NCBI GenBank assembly: GCA_903847155.1
Contig: CAINCU010000012.1
Location: forward strand, 62,001-126,000
From: an uncultured Gallionellaceae bacterium
GTDB taxonomy: Bacteria; Pseudomonadota; Gammaproteobacteria; Burkholderiales; Gallionellaceae
DNA length: 64,000 nucleotides
Reading direction: 5' to 3'
A model generated the notes under the pieces. That model saw only the letters and a list, made by a program, of their open reading frames with translations, was not told the origin of the DNA and did not search any database. This document shows, piece after piece, positions 9,221 to 17,402 of this stretch (position 1 is its first letter; every line of letters starts with the position of its first letter). The position numbers and the translations under genes were made by a program.

Positions 9221-9826
9221 ATGAACGATGATCATCAAGTTCTGCTCGATACCCTCAAATTTCACGGCCACTGCTGCTGGGCCAGCGTGGCCGGTGTGCG
9301 CGTGGGTCTGGCCGCGATGCGCGTACTTGGCGTGAAGCGCTCCGGCGGACGCCAGTTGCATGCCTTCATAGAGATCGGCGATGACCACGGCGGCATGTGT
9401 TTCGGCGACGGCGTGCAGTACAGCACCGGCTGCACACTGGGCAAGGGCAATATGGAAAAGACGCTCTATGGCAAGCTGGCCGTGACGCTGATCGAACGCG
9501 TCACGAATCGCGCCGTGCGGGTGAGCTACAAACCCACGCTGCAAAAGCAGATCGGCGCATCTGCGTTCATGGTCAAGCGCGGCCAAGGAATAGAGCCCGA
9601 CGAGACACCGGAGGCGGAACAGATGGAACTGGTGGACTTGATCTGGAACGCGCCCGAATCCGATGTGCTCACCGTCGAAGAAATCTTCCAGTTCAAGCGC
9701 GAGTGGTTCCCCGAAGTCATGGGCTTCGTGCCGTGTGCCGCCTGCCACGAACTTACCGCGCGGGCTTATCTGCGCGTGCTGGGTGACAAGCATGTTTGCA
9801 TTCCGTGTTCGGGTTATGAGCGTTAA
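9221..9826 (+). CDS. FmdE-family protein (formylmethanofuran dehydrogenase subunit E-like)
   Basis: A 201-residue protein with an FmdE domain in the first 150 residues (LKFHGHCCWASVAGVRVG, then DDHGGMCFGDGVQYSTGCTLGKGN) and a C-terminal zinc-ribbon-like piece (PCAACHELTARA followed by CIPCSGYER). In methanogens the domain occurs with formylmethanofuran dehydrogenase. Stand-alone bacterial members have no settled function. The Cys/His pattern suggests metal binding. Its place between a TauE permease and a metal-efflux gene suggests a link to metal or sulfur handling, which is inference. Confidence 0.8.
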   Translation: MNDDHQVLLDTLKFHGHCCWASVAGVRVGLAAMRVLGVKRSGGRQLHAFIEIGDDHGGMCFGDGVQYSTGCTLGKGNMEKTLYGKLAVTLIERVTNRAVRVSYKPTLQKQIGASAFMVKRGQGIEPDETPEAEQMELVDLIWNAPESDVLTVEEIFQFKREWFPEVMGFVPCAACHELTARAYLRVLGDKHVCIPCSGYER

Positions 9827-9880
9827 CGGCACGGCGTTCAACACTGTGGCATCGGTCACTCAATTCAAGGATATGTCGGC

Positions 9881-10795
9881 ATGAGTCACGATCACAATCA
9901 CAACCATAATCACACTGCTGCCGGAACGACGCTAATGCTGGCCATGCTGCTCACGCTGGGTTTCGCAGCCGTCGAGGCGGGCGTAGGGATATGGGCGGGC
10001 TCGCTGGCACTGGTGGCGGATGCCGGGCACATGGTCAACGATGCCGCTGCACTCGCATTGGCCGCAGGTGCAGCCTGGCTGGCGCGACGCCCGCCTTCGC
10101 TGCGGCATAGCTATGGCCTCGGGCGCGCCGAATTCATCGCCGCACTCATCAATAGTCTGGGGCTGCTGGCACTGGTGGTATGGCTGGTGGTGACCGCGAT
10201 AGCACGATTGCAAACGCCGCAAGCGGTGATGGGCGAGGCGGTCTCCATCACAGCCGCCATCGGTTTGGCGATCAACCTGCTGGTGGCATGGCTGCTGGCG
10301 CGCGGCGAGAAAAATCTCAACACCCGCGCCGCCATGCTGCATGTAATGGGCGATCTGTTGGGATCGGTGGCGGCGCTGCTCTCAGGTCTGGTGATTACTT
10401 TCACCGGTTGGACTCCGATTGATCCGCTGTTGTCGCTGCTCATCGGCGCACTGATTCTGTTTTCCAGTTTGCGATTGCTGCGCGAGGTGCTGCACGGCCT
10501 GATGGAAGGCGCACCGTTCAGCGTTGATCCGCAAGAAGTGGGGAAAGCGCTTGCTGCCCTACCCGGCGTGGCTTCGGTGCATGACCTGCACATCTGGTCG
10601 GTGAAATCCGAAGAGCCGCTGCTTTCTGCCCATCTGGTGGTGCGCGATGCAAGTCAGTGGGAAAGTGTGCTGCAAGCCAGCCATGTCATGTTGATCGAAC
10701 GCTTCGATATTCATCATGCCACGCTGCAACCTGAATCCATGACACGTACCGTGCAATGGCGCGATGTGCCGAAGTGCGATCATGACCATTGTTGA
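9881..10795 (+). CDS. Cation diffusion facilitator (CzcD/ZitB-like metal efflux)
   Basis: Proton-driven Zn/Co/Cd exporter of the inner membrane, 304 residues. The N-terminus is histidine-rich (MSHDHNHNHNH), six hydrophobic segments follow, and the metal-site pairs are visible as ADAGHMVNDAAAL in TM2 and HVMGDLLGSVAALLSG in TM5. The C-terminal cytosolic domain (about residues 210-300, VHDLHIWSV) is the CDF regulatory dimerisation domain, and the protein ends CDHDHC. It closes the plus-strand metal resistance block and may be expressed from its own promoter. Confidence 0.9.
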   Translation: MSHDHNHNHNHTAAGTTLMLAMLLTLGFAAVEAGVGIWAGSLALVADAGHMVNDAAALALAAGAAWLARRPPSLRHSYGLGRAEFIAALINSLGLLALVVWLVVTAIARLQTPQAVMGEAVSITAAIGLAINLLVAWLLARGEKNLNTRAAMLHVMGDLLGSVAALLSGLVITFTGWTPIDPLLSLLIGALILFSSLRLLREVLHGLMEGAPFSVDPQEVGKALAALPGVASVHDLHIWSVKSEEPLLSAHLVVRDASQWESVLQASHVMLIERFDIHHATLQPESMTRTVQWRDVPKCDHDHC

Positions 10796-10847
10796 GGAAG
10801 CACAGCGAAGCTCTGAGTCTATCCAGGTTGAAGGAGACGAGGCAACG

Positions 10848-11162
10848 CTAACTTTTTTCAGCCAGACAGCGCATCACCTGATGCCACCCGGCTTCGGCAT
10901 CGGCGCCCACTTGGTCGAATACCGCTTACAGTTGTTTCATTTGCGTGCCGCTGAGTTGCGCTTCCAATTTAGCGCCGCTGGCGGTGAGCGAGAGTTGCCG
11001 CACGCGCCCGTCGTGTTCCGCCGTGCCCATCGCGATCAATTTTATTTTGCTCGACTGACGCAACGGCGCGTTGAGGAACACCAGCAAATTGTTGACGGAA
11101 ATCTGGTAGTTGCGTCCGGCAAAATACAGGATGAGGTGAGTAGTTGCGATAACACCATTGCT
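10848..11162 (-). pseudogene. Decayed MarR-family regulator
   Basis: Read on the minus strand, 11138 to 10848 gives HLILYFAGRNYQISVNNLL, then FLNAPLRQSSKIKLIAMG, then TAEHDGRVRQLSLTASGAKL, then a TAA stop at 10928-10926, then AVFDQVGADAEAGWHQVM and CLAEKS before TAG at 10850-10848. This is recognisably the winged-helix half and C-terminal helices of a MarR regulator. Residues of the recognition helix appear deleted between FL and NAPLRQ, the N-terminal helices are missing, and a stop interrupts the dimerisation helix. It lies convergent to the CDF gene. It is probably a remnant of a metal or stress regulator. Confidence 0.7.
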
Positions 11163-11347
11163 TTAGTAGGTGGTAGTTATCTGTTACGCCAGCAAGGAGC
11201 AGGCAGTGATAGGTTTTGCGAAATGAACTGTGTTGCTGCGCTTATTTGCTTGAACCCGAATAACCTCGGCTCTGTGAGCTGATTCTCAGAAGATTGCGGA
11301 CAAGTTCCCTATCCAAAATTATGACGTGATAGATAACTTGCCCTGCC

Positions 11348-12535
11348 TCAGACCACAAATTTGTGGGTTACGGCATTAAGATTGCGTGCAGCTTCGATCA
11401 TGCGTTCAGTCTCCGTTACGCATGAGGCCGTGTGCTTTGCGACGCTGTCTGTGCACTGTGCATTTTCCGCAATGCGCGAGCGCACGATGCCGACCAGCAT
11501 CTGCTGATCGTCGGCAGCATCGCGTACATTTCCCACTGTACGTTTCATGGCCGTGGTGGCTTGCTCGATTTGTACGAAGGTTTCGGAAGATAGCTTTGAC
11601 GCTTCAAGTCCAGTGTGTACCGCGCCAGCATTTTCATTCGACAGCAACACGGTGGATGCGACATCCTTGCTGACTTGCTTCAGTACATTGTCGATGCGCT
11701 TGGTGGCTTGTGCTGCCTGTTCCGATAACTTCCTCACTTCATCGGCGACGACAGCGAAGCCTCGTCCCTGTTCGCCAGCACGCGCTGCTTCGATCGCCGC
11801 ATTCAGGGCGAGCAAGTTGGTTTGCTCGGCAATGGCGCGGATATCGGCGACTGCGGCTTCGACTTGCTTTGCGCTAGCATTCAGACTGTCGGCATTGGCT
11901 GAAATTTTGTCACTGGCGGCATTTAGCGCTGAGATGGCCTGCTCGGTGGCTTTGACGTGGGTAAAACCGTTGCGAACCAGTTCGTCGGCAGATGAAGCAC
12001 TTATTCCTGCTTCGTCCGCCAAGGTCAGGATGGCATTTGACTCCTCAGCCAGACCGTTGACGACCTTGAGTATTTCACCGGCATTGGTGCCATGCTCAAT
12101 CATATTACTGTTCATCTGGGACATAGAAGTGCCAATCTCTCTGGCAGTGGTATCGACCAGACTTGCTGATTGCCCCATGTCGCGCACGGTGTCGCGCAGG
12201 CTTGTGGTCATGGCATCAAAACCTTCGGTGATTTCGCCGACCGTATCGCGGCTGCGTATGCCGCATCCTTCACGCAAGTCGCCTTTGCGTATGCGGTCGG
12301 AGGCGAGGGCAACCTGACGCAATTTACTAATGAGCAGCCACTCCAGAAGTTTGTGATTGACGATGCCGATGGTGATGCCAGCGATCACGCAGCCGACACA
12401 GAACCAGAGCAGCATGCCCTCTTTCCAGTTGACAAAAAAGCTCGCATAAAAAGGAAAAACCAGCCCCATGCTCAATCCAAAACCAAGGAAGGAGTATTTA
12501 ATTTGTTTGAGAATTGAGGAAGTATTTCGGCTCAT
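11348..12535 (-). CDS. Methyl-accepting chemotaxis protein without a periplasmic sensor domain
   Basis: Chemoreceptor of 395 residues. Two hydrophobic segments sit close together (about residues 13-32 and 37-58) with only about five residues between them, so no ligand-binding periplasmic domain is present. A HAMP linker covers about residues 60-112 and the signalling domain fills the rest. The conserved hairpin tip reads [20 protein letters not shown], followed by [18 protein letters not shown]. Signals could be membrane potential, redox or a partner protein; this is inference. The gene stands alone, between the MarR remnant and prfC. Confidence 0.9.
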   Translation of the reverse strand: MSRNTSSILKQIKYSFLGFGLSMGLVFPFYASFFVNWKEGMLLWFCVGCVIAGITIGIVNHKLLEWLLISKLRQVALASDRIRKGDLREGCGIRSRDTVGEITEGFDAMTTSLRDTVRDMGQSASLVDTTAREIGTSMSQMNSNMIEHGTNAGEILKVVNGLAEESNAILTLADEAGISASSADELVRNGFTHVKATEQAISALNAASDKISANADSLNASAKQVEAAVADIRAIAEQTNLLALNAAIEAARAGEQGRGFAVVADEVRKLSEQAAQATKRIDNVLKQVSKDVASTVLLSNENAGAVHTGLEASKLSSETFVQIEQATTAMKRTVGNVRDAADDQQMLVGIVRSRIAENAQCTDSVAKHTASCVTETERMIEAARNLNAVTHKFVV

Positions 12536-12906
12536 AACAAATCCTTTAAAGTCGTGGTTGTTGATACAGTACTATTTAAGTATACAGGCTACCTATCGGC
12601 AAGAACGGGTGTGACTTTAGATAAATTGCAACCGATTGGTGATTTCGCCATATCAGCTTGGTGCTTGGCGGGCAGGGAAAGATTAATTGAGAAATAGAAC
12701 CTGTCCATACAGAAGAGGAGTGGGCTAAATTAAAGAATATAGCTTTCACCACAGAGACACTAGAGAAAGGTAGGGCGCATAACCATGCGCACCTTGGTTT
12801 CCATTGCGTATCTGTACTGAAATCGTTGTTGAGTTGTCGTTTTTCAGAGTTAGACATTCCCCCCGCCAGCCTTTAGACTTGCGCACTTTTTTCACAGGCT
12901 TCAATC
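12536..12906. other. Intergenic region between divergent MCP and prfC
   Basis: About 370 bases without a supported gene. It must hold the promoters of both flanking genes. A small inverted repeat GCGCAT-AACC-ATGCGC lies at 12775-12790 inside a phrase (ACCACAGAGACAC before it, TGCGCACC after it) that resembles intergenic repeats common in betaproteobacteria. A 93-codon open frame on the minus strand has no recognisable features and is not called. Confidence 0.5.
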
Positions 12907-14547
12907 ATGTCCGACGACCTCGAACAACCCATTAAAGAACCAGCCACTGTTTCGCGCGATCTGATTACGCGCGAAGTGGCGCGCCGCCGCACGTTCGGCA
13001 TCATTTCCCACCCCGACGCGGGCAAGACTACGCTCACCGAAAAGCTGTTGCTGTTTTCCGGCGCGATCCAATTGGCTGGCGCGGTGAAGGCGCGCAAGAG
13101 CGGACGCCATGCGACCTCAGACTTTCTGGAGATCGAAAAGCAGCGCGGTATTTCCGTCGCCAGCTCGGTGATGCAATTCGAATATCGCGACCATGTGGTG
13201 AACCTGCTCGATACACCGGGTCACCAGGATTTTTCCGAAGACACTTATCGCGTGCTTACCGCCGTGGACTCGGCGCTGATGGTGATCGACGCGGCCAAAG
13301 GCGTGGAAGCGCAGACCATCAAGCTGCTGGACGTGTGCCGCATGCGCGACACGCCCATCATCACTTTCATGAACAAGATGGACCGCGAGGTGCGCGATCC
13401 GCTGGAACTGCTGGACGAGGTCGAGTCGGTGCTCAACATCCAGTGCGCACCAGTGACCTGGCCGGTCGGTATGGGCAAGACCTTCCGTGGCGTGTATCAC
13501 CTGCTGCGCGACGAGATTCTGCTGTTCACGCCAGGCGAGGAGCGCGCCGATGGCAAGGTCGAGGTCATCAAGGGCATAGACAATCCTGTGCTGGCCGCAC
13601 GCTTCCCGCTGGAGATCGAGCAGTTGAAGATGGAAGTGGAATTGGTGAACGGCGCATCGCATCCCTTCGATTTGCAACGCTTCCTCGACGGCAAACAGAC
13701 GCCGGTGTTCTTCGGCTCCGCCATCAACAACTTCGGCGTACGCGAGATTCTCGATGCGCTGCTGGACTGGGCGCCCGCGCCGATCGAGCGCGATGCCACG
13801 GCGCGTACGGTGAACCCCACCGAGCAGGCGTTCTCCGGCTTCGTGTTCAAGATTCAGGCCAACATGGATGCCAATCACCGCGACCGCATCGCCTTTCTGC
13901 GAGTGTGCTCTGGCCATTTCGAGCGTGGCATGAAGATCAAACACCTGCGCATTAACCGCGAGATTCGCGTGTCCAACGTGGTGACCTTCATGGCTTCCTC
14001 GCGCGAACAGGTGGAGGAAGCCTATGCCGGCGACATCATCGGCCTGCCCAACCACGGCAATATGCAGATCGGCGACAGCTTTTCCGAAGGCGAACTGTTG
14101 CAGTTCACCGGCATTCCGTATTTCGCGCCGGATTTTTTCCGCTCGGTACGCATTCGCAATCCTCTCAAGGTGAAGCAGTTGCACAAAGGATTGCAGCAGC
14201 TCGGCGAAGAAGGCGCAGTGCAAGTGTTCAAACCGATGGATGGTGGCGATCTGATTCTTGGCGCAGTCGGCATGTTGCAATTCGATGTGGTGGCCAGCCG
14301 CTTGCAAGGCGAATATGGCGTGGATGCGATGTTCGAAGGCACCAGCACCACCAGCGCGCGCTGGGTGACTTGCGACGACAAAAAGATACTAAGTGACTTC
14401 GAAAAAGCGCTGTCGCACAACCTCGCCATCGACGCAGCTGGCAACCTGGCTTACCTCGCGCCAAACAAAGTCAACCTGAAGCTGACGCAAGAGCGCTGGC
14501 CCAAGGTGGTATTTCACACCACGCGCGAACACGCGGTGAAGTTGTGA
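12907..14547 (+). CDS. prfC: Peptide chain release factor 3
   Basis: Translational GTPase that removes RF1/RF2 from the ribosome after termination. The 546-residue protein has the G1 loop [15 protein letters not shown] near residues 36-50, the switch region with [13 protein letters not shown]3 DTPGHQDF and G4 NKMDREVRD, then an EF-Tu-like domain 2 and the RF3-specific C-terminal domain ([19 protein letters not shown]). The length is slightly above the E. coli protein. Its stop overlaps the start of the S4 gene by 4 bases (ATGA-type coupling). Confidence 0.96.
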   Translation: MSDDLEQPIKEPATVSRDLITREVARRRTFGIISHPDAGKTTLTEKLLLFSGAIQLAGAVKARKSGRHATSDFLEIEKQRGISVASSVMQFEYRDHVVNLLDTPGHQDFSEDTYRVLTAVDSALMVIDAAKGVEAQTIKLLDVCRMRDTPIITFMNKMDREVRDPLELLDEVESVLNIQCAPVTWPVGMGKTFRGVYHLLRDEILLFTPGEERADGKVEVIKGIDNPVLAARFPLEIEQLKMEVELVNGASHPFDLQRFLDGKQTPVFFGSAINNFGVREILDALLDWAPAPIERDATARTVNPTEQAFSGFVFKIQANMDANHRDRIAFLRVCSGHFERGMKIKHLRINREIRVSNVVTFMASSREQVEEAYAGDIIGLPNHGNMQIGDSFSEGELLQFTGIPYFAPDFFRSVRIRNPLKVKQLHKGLQQLGEEGAVQVFKPMDGGDLILGAVGMLQFDVVASRLQGEYGVDAMFEGTSTTSARWVTCDDKKILSDFEKALSHNLAIDAAGNLAYLAPNKVNLKLTQERWPKVVFHTTREHAVKL

Positions 14548-14762
14548 TGCAACAACTCGAATTCCAACTGCGCGGAGAATTTGTCGAGCTGAACCAACTG
14601 CTCAAGCTTGCTGGCGTGTGCGACAGCGGCGGTGCGGGCAAGGCGCTGGTGGCTGAAGGTGTGGTGTCGGTTGACGGGCAGGTGGAGTTGCGCAAAACCG
14701 CCAAGATTCGCGCCGGGCAGGTGGTGAGTTTGGGCGACGTGCAGATTAAGGTTTTGGCATAA
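14544..14762 (+). CDS. S4-domain RNA-binding protein (YbcJ-like)
   Basis: A 72-residue protein that is almost entirely one S4 RNA-binding domain: [20 protein letters not shown], then a [17 protein letters not shown] segment and a [14 protein letters not shown] end. Proteins of this type bind structured RNA, often rRNA or stalled ribosomes. It overlaps prfC and is followed 3 bases later by arfB, so three genes of translation termination or ribosome rescue form one operon. Its specific role is unknown. Confidence 0.85.
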   Translation: MMQQLEFQLRGEFVELNQLLKLAGVCDSGGAGKALVAEGVVSVDGQVELRKTAKIRAGQVVSLGDVQIKVLA

Positions 14763-14765
14763 GTT

Positions 14766-15179
14766 GTGTTGTACATTTCCCATAACGTTATCATTCCCGA
14801 ACGCGAGATTGAGCTGACTGCCGTACGCGCACAAGGTGCGGGCGGGCAGAATGTGAACAAGGTATCGAGCGCGGTGCATTTGCGTTTTGATGTTGGTGCT
14901 TCATCTTTGCCGTCTGATTTTAAACAACGCCTGCTGCAACTCAACGATCAGCGCATCACCAAAGACGGCGTGGTCATCATCAAAGCACAGGAATACCGCA
15001 ATCAGGAACAGAACCGTAATGAGGCATTACGACGCTTGAAAGCGTTGCTGTTATCTATCGCCGTAAAACCCAAACCGCGCATTGCCACCAAGCCTTCGCG
15101 CAGCGCGCAACGGCAACGTGTGGATAGCAAGGTCAGGCGTGGAGCAACGAAATCGTTGCGCGGCAAGGTGATGGAATGA
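14766..15179 (+). CDS. arfB: Ribosome rescue aminoacyl-tRNA hydrolase ArfB
   Basis: Hydrolyses peptidyl-tRNA on stalled ribosomes without a stop codon. The 137-residue protein has the catalytic GGQ motif in VRAQGAGGQNVNKVSSAV near residue 27 and a basic tail rich in Arg and Lys (KPSRSAQRQRVDSKVRRG) that enters the empty mRNA channel. A GTG at 14766 and a TTG at 14769 are both possible starts, and neither has a strong RBS, consistent with coupling to the S4 gene 3 bases upstream. Confidence 0.93.
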   Translation: MLYISHNVIIPEREIELTAVRAQGAGGQNVNKVSSAVHLRFDVGASSLPSDFKQRLLQLNDQRITKDGVVIIKAQEYRNQEQNRNEALRRLKALLLSIAVKPKPRIATKPSRSAQRQRVDSKVRRGATKSLRGKVME

Positions 15180-15197
15180 TGAAAGGGTTAAGTATCT

Positions 15198-15761
15198 ATG
15201 GCAATTAAAGCAACCATCTTCAAAGCTAATCTGCAAATTGCGGATATGGAGCGTCACTACTATCAGGATCACTCACTCACCATGGCGCGGCATCCGTCGG
15301 AAACGGACGAGCGCATGATGGTGCGTCTGCTGGCGTTTGCCTTGCATGCGCACGAGTATCTGGAGTTTGGTCAGGGCATGACCAACGATGAAGAGGCGGA
15401 CTTGTGGTTGAAGGATTTGACCGGGTCAATCGAGCTGTGGATCGATGTCGGCATCCCCGATGAGAAGCTGATTCGCAAAGCGTGTGGTCGTTCTAATCAA
15501 GTACTGGTGTATTGCTATGGCGGGCGCGTGGTAGACATGTGGTACGCGCAGAACGCGGCACAGTTCGGGCGCCAGAAAAATCTCGGCATCATCAATCTGC
15601 CCGTGGCAAGCACGCAGGCACTCGCCAAGTTGGTGCAGCGCAACATGAATCTGCAATGTACCATTCAGGATGGACAGGTGTGGCTGAGTGATGGCAGCAC
15701 CAGTGTGCAGGTGGAGCGGGTGGTGCTGAAACAATCGCCGAGCGTGAGAGTAAACGAATAA
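15198..15761 (+). CDS. yaeQ: YaeQ-family protein
   Basis: A 187-residue protein of the PD-(D/E)XK-like YaeQ family. The start MAIKATIFKANLQIADMERHYY, the central ETDERMMVRLLAFAL and the DLTGSIELWIDVG region are typical. The E. coli homologue was linked to suppression of rfaH loss, but the biochemical role is unsettled. The gene follows arfB by 18 bases with an AAGGG RBS, as in several proteobacteria where the two are neighbours. It converges on the next minus-strand gene with a 3-base gap. Confidence 0.92.
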   Translation: MAIKATIFKANLQIADMERHYYQDHSLTMARHPSETDERMMVRLLAFALHAHEYLEFGQGMTNDEEADLWLKDLTGSIELWIDVGIPDEKLIRKACGRSNQVLVYCYGGRVVDMWYAQNAAQFGRQKNLGIINLPVASTQALAKLVQRNMNLQCTIQDGQVWLSDGSTSVQVERVVLKQSPSVRVNE

Positions 15762-15764
15762 TTT

Positions 15765-16538
15765 TTACTGGACGAAATCCAGATCGGCGACAAGCAGATG
15801 ATGGTCGGATGACTGGGTAGGAACCACTGCATGACCGACCAGCTTCAGTTGGCGGTCAAAGAATATGTGGTCAAGCACGTATGGCCTGCGCCGCCATGTA
15901 ATCTCTTTAGTCTGCGCCGTCCGATAACCTTCCTGTGCGAATTGCTCAACTAATTCAAGGTGTTTGCTGACGTTGAAGTCGCCGCCCAAAATAGTCGGAA
16001 TGCGCGATTTATTTAATTGTTCGATAACCAACTTGCGTTGTTCAGTATGTGTTTCGCAGGATGAGTTGAGCATGAAAAAAGCCAGCAAATGCGTGTTGAA
16101 GATTTGCATTTCGCGTCCGGCGATAGTGGTTTTGGCGCCGATGAGCAAGCGGTCGGTGGGTGTTTTGGATTCGCCGTTGAATTCAAATTTTACCGGCGGC
16201 GAAGGCAGCTCCAGACGGAACAGATCGTACAACGGGGTCTTGGAGAAGATCGCCAAGCCAATGCCGAAAGGTAACTCACGCGGGTCGGCTTTCGGATAGG
16301 CAAAGTGGCCGTGATAACCGGTGAGTGCTTGGCTGATCCTGGTGTAATTGGGAGGAGGGACTATCTGTTCGCCGCCAGGTTGGGCCTGTTCCACTTCCTG
16401 CAACAACACGATGTCGGCATCATGGTGCAATATCTCGGCAATCGCCTGCTTCAAGTCGATTGGTGCATTGTCTGGATCATCTTCATCCCAGATTTGGCCG
16501 AACTGCATGTTGAACTGCAATACTTTAAAAGTAGCCAT
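15765..16538 (-). CDS. Endonuclease/exonuclease/phosphatase-family hydrolase
   Basis: Metal-dependent phosphodiesterase fold of 257 residues. The EEP motifs occur in order: LQFNMQ at the start, VLLQEVE, FNTHLLAF, LGGDFNV, LDHIFF and the terminal SDHHLLVADL. No signal peptide is visible, so it is probably cytoplasmic. Substrates in this family range from DNA to phospholipids and inositol phosphates, and nothing in the sequence picks one. It is transcribed away from the AlkD-like gene with about 85 bases between. Confidence 0.8.
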   Translation of the reverse strand: MATFKVLQFNMQFGQIWDEDDPDNAPIDLKQAIAEILHHDADIVLLQEVEQAQPGGEQIVPPPNYTRISQALTGYHGHFAYPKADPRELPFGIGLAIFSKTPLYDLFRLELPSPPVKFEFNGESKTPTDRLLIGAKTTIAGREMQIFNTHLLAFFMLNSSCETHTEQRKLVIEQLNKSRIPTILGGDFNVSKHLELVEQFAQEGYRTAQTKEITWRRRPYVLDHIFFDRQLKLVGHAVVPTQSSDHHLLVADLDFVQ

Positions 16539-16624
16539 TTTTCATTTTTTGAAAAAGTTCAGCTGCAACTTTATAGAAATGGAAAACAAGAATCAAGAAA
16601 CAAATTTTAAATCTTCCCTATTTT

Positions 16625-17335
16625 TCATGCGGTTCCAAACAAATATTGCTTTCGTTTCTTATCCGGGAAACGTTCGATAGCGTAACGCAGCATGGTGCGC
16701 GGCATATTACGGTAGTGCAGTTTCAGGAAAGCCTCTTCGACTGCAATATCGCGCTTGCCCACCTCGCGCAACATCCATCCGGTCGCCTTGTGTATCAAAT
16801 CGTGTCCATCTTGCAGTAATATTTCGGCGATGTGTAAGGTGTCGTCGAAGTCGTTCAATCGAATAAAGTGCAAGGTGGCAACAACCGCGATGCGTCGTTC
16901 CCACAATATGGTTGAACGCGCCAGCTTGTACAGAATCTTGCGCGTGCGCCCTTGCAAATAATGGCCGACGATGTGTGGTGCGGAAATATCCACCAAGTCC
17001 CAATTGTTGATGCGGTGGGTGTTGTGCAGATAGAGATCGTAAGCTGCTACTTGTTGTTCACCCGATCCGCACTGATAAAACTGCATCAACAGCAACAGCG
17101 CGAACAGTCGCTCTTCGTGGTAAGACGAATCCAGCAAAACGCCGATGGTATTAATGTCGGCATCGCGATGTTGTTTCGCCAGCGCACGCAATGGCGGCAC
17201 CTTGATGCCGAGGAATACATCTCCTGCGCCATACTGCCCCGCCCCTGTTTTGAAGAAGCGTTGCAAGATGGCTGCCGCTTCGGGCGAGGCGAGGGCTCGC
17301 AGTTCTTTACTGATTTTTGAGGCTGCCATATCCAC
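16625..17335 (-). CDS. DNA alkylation repair protein, AlkD-like
   Basis: HEAT-repeat DNA glycosylase-like protein of 236 residues. It has the helical repeat pattern of AlkD and the characteristic INNWDLVDISAPHIVG segment, whose Asp corresponds to the catalytic or substrate-contacting Asp of AlkD-type glycosylases. Other family segments are LGIKVPPLRALAKQH near the start and KATGWMLREVGKRD near the C-terminal half. It probably removes bulky or alkylated bases such as 3- or 7-alkylpurines. It is an independent minus-strand gene. Confidence 0.85.
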   Translation of the reverse strand: MDMAASKISKELRALASPEAAAILQRFFKTGAGQYGAGDVFLGIKVPPLRALAKQHRDADINTIGVLLDSSYHEERLFALLLLMQFYQCGSGEQQVAAYDLYLHNTHRINNWDLVDISAPHIVGHYLQGRTRKILYKLARSTILWERRIAVVATLHFIRLNDFDDTLHIAEILLQDGHDLIHKATGWMLREVGKRDIAVEEAFLKLHYRNMPRTMLRYAIERFPDKKRKQYLFGTA

Positions 17336-17402
17336 AAGTTATAGCTTGATATTATTTGTGCCGTGTAATGGAAGCGGTCAAGCATTCATATTGTTATTTT
17401 CG

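Noticed and set aside
10764-11282. A 172-codon plus-strand open frame downstream of the CDF gene
   Set aside because: It overlaps the CDF 3' end, has no homology-like features, and runs antisense to the recognisable MarR remnant on the minus strand.
12576-12857. A 93-codon minus-strand frame upstream of prfC
   Set aside because: No RBS, odd composition, and overlap with a repeat-like phrase; no family features.
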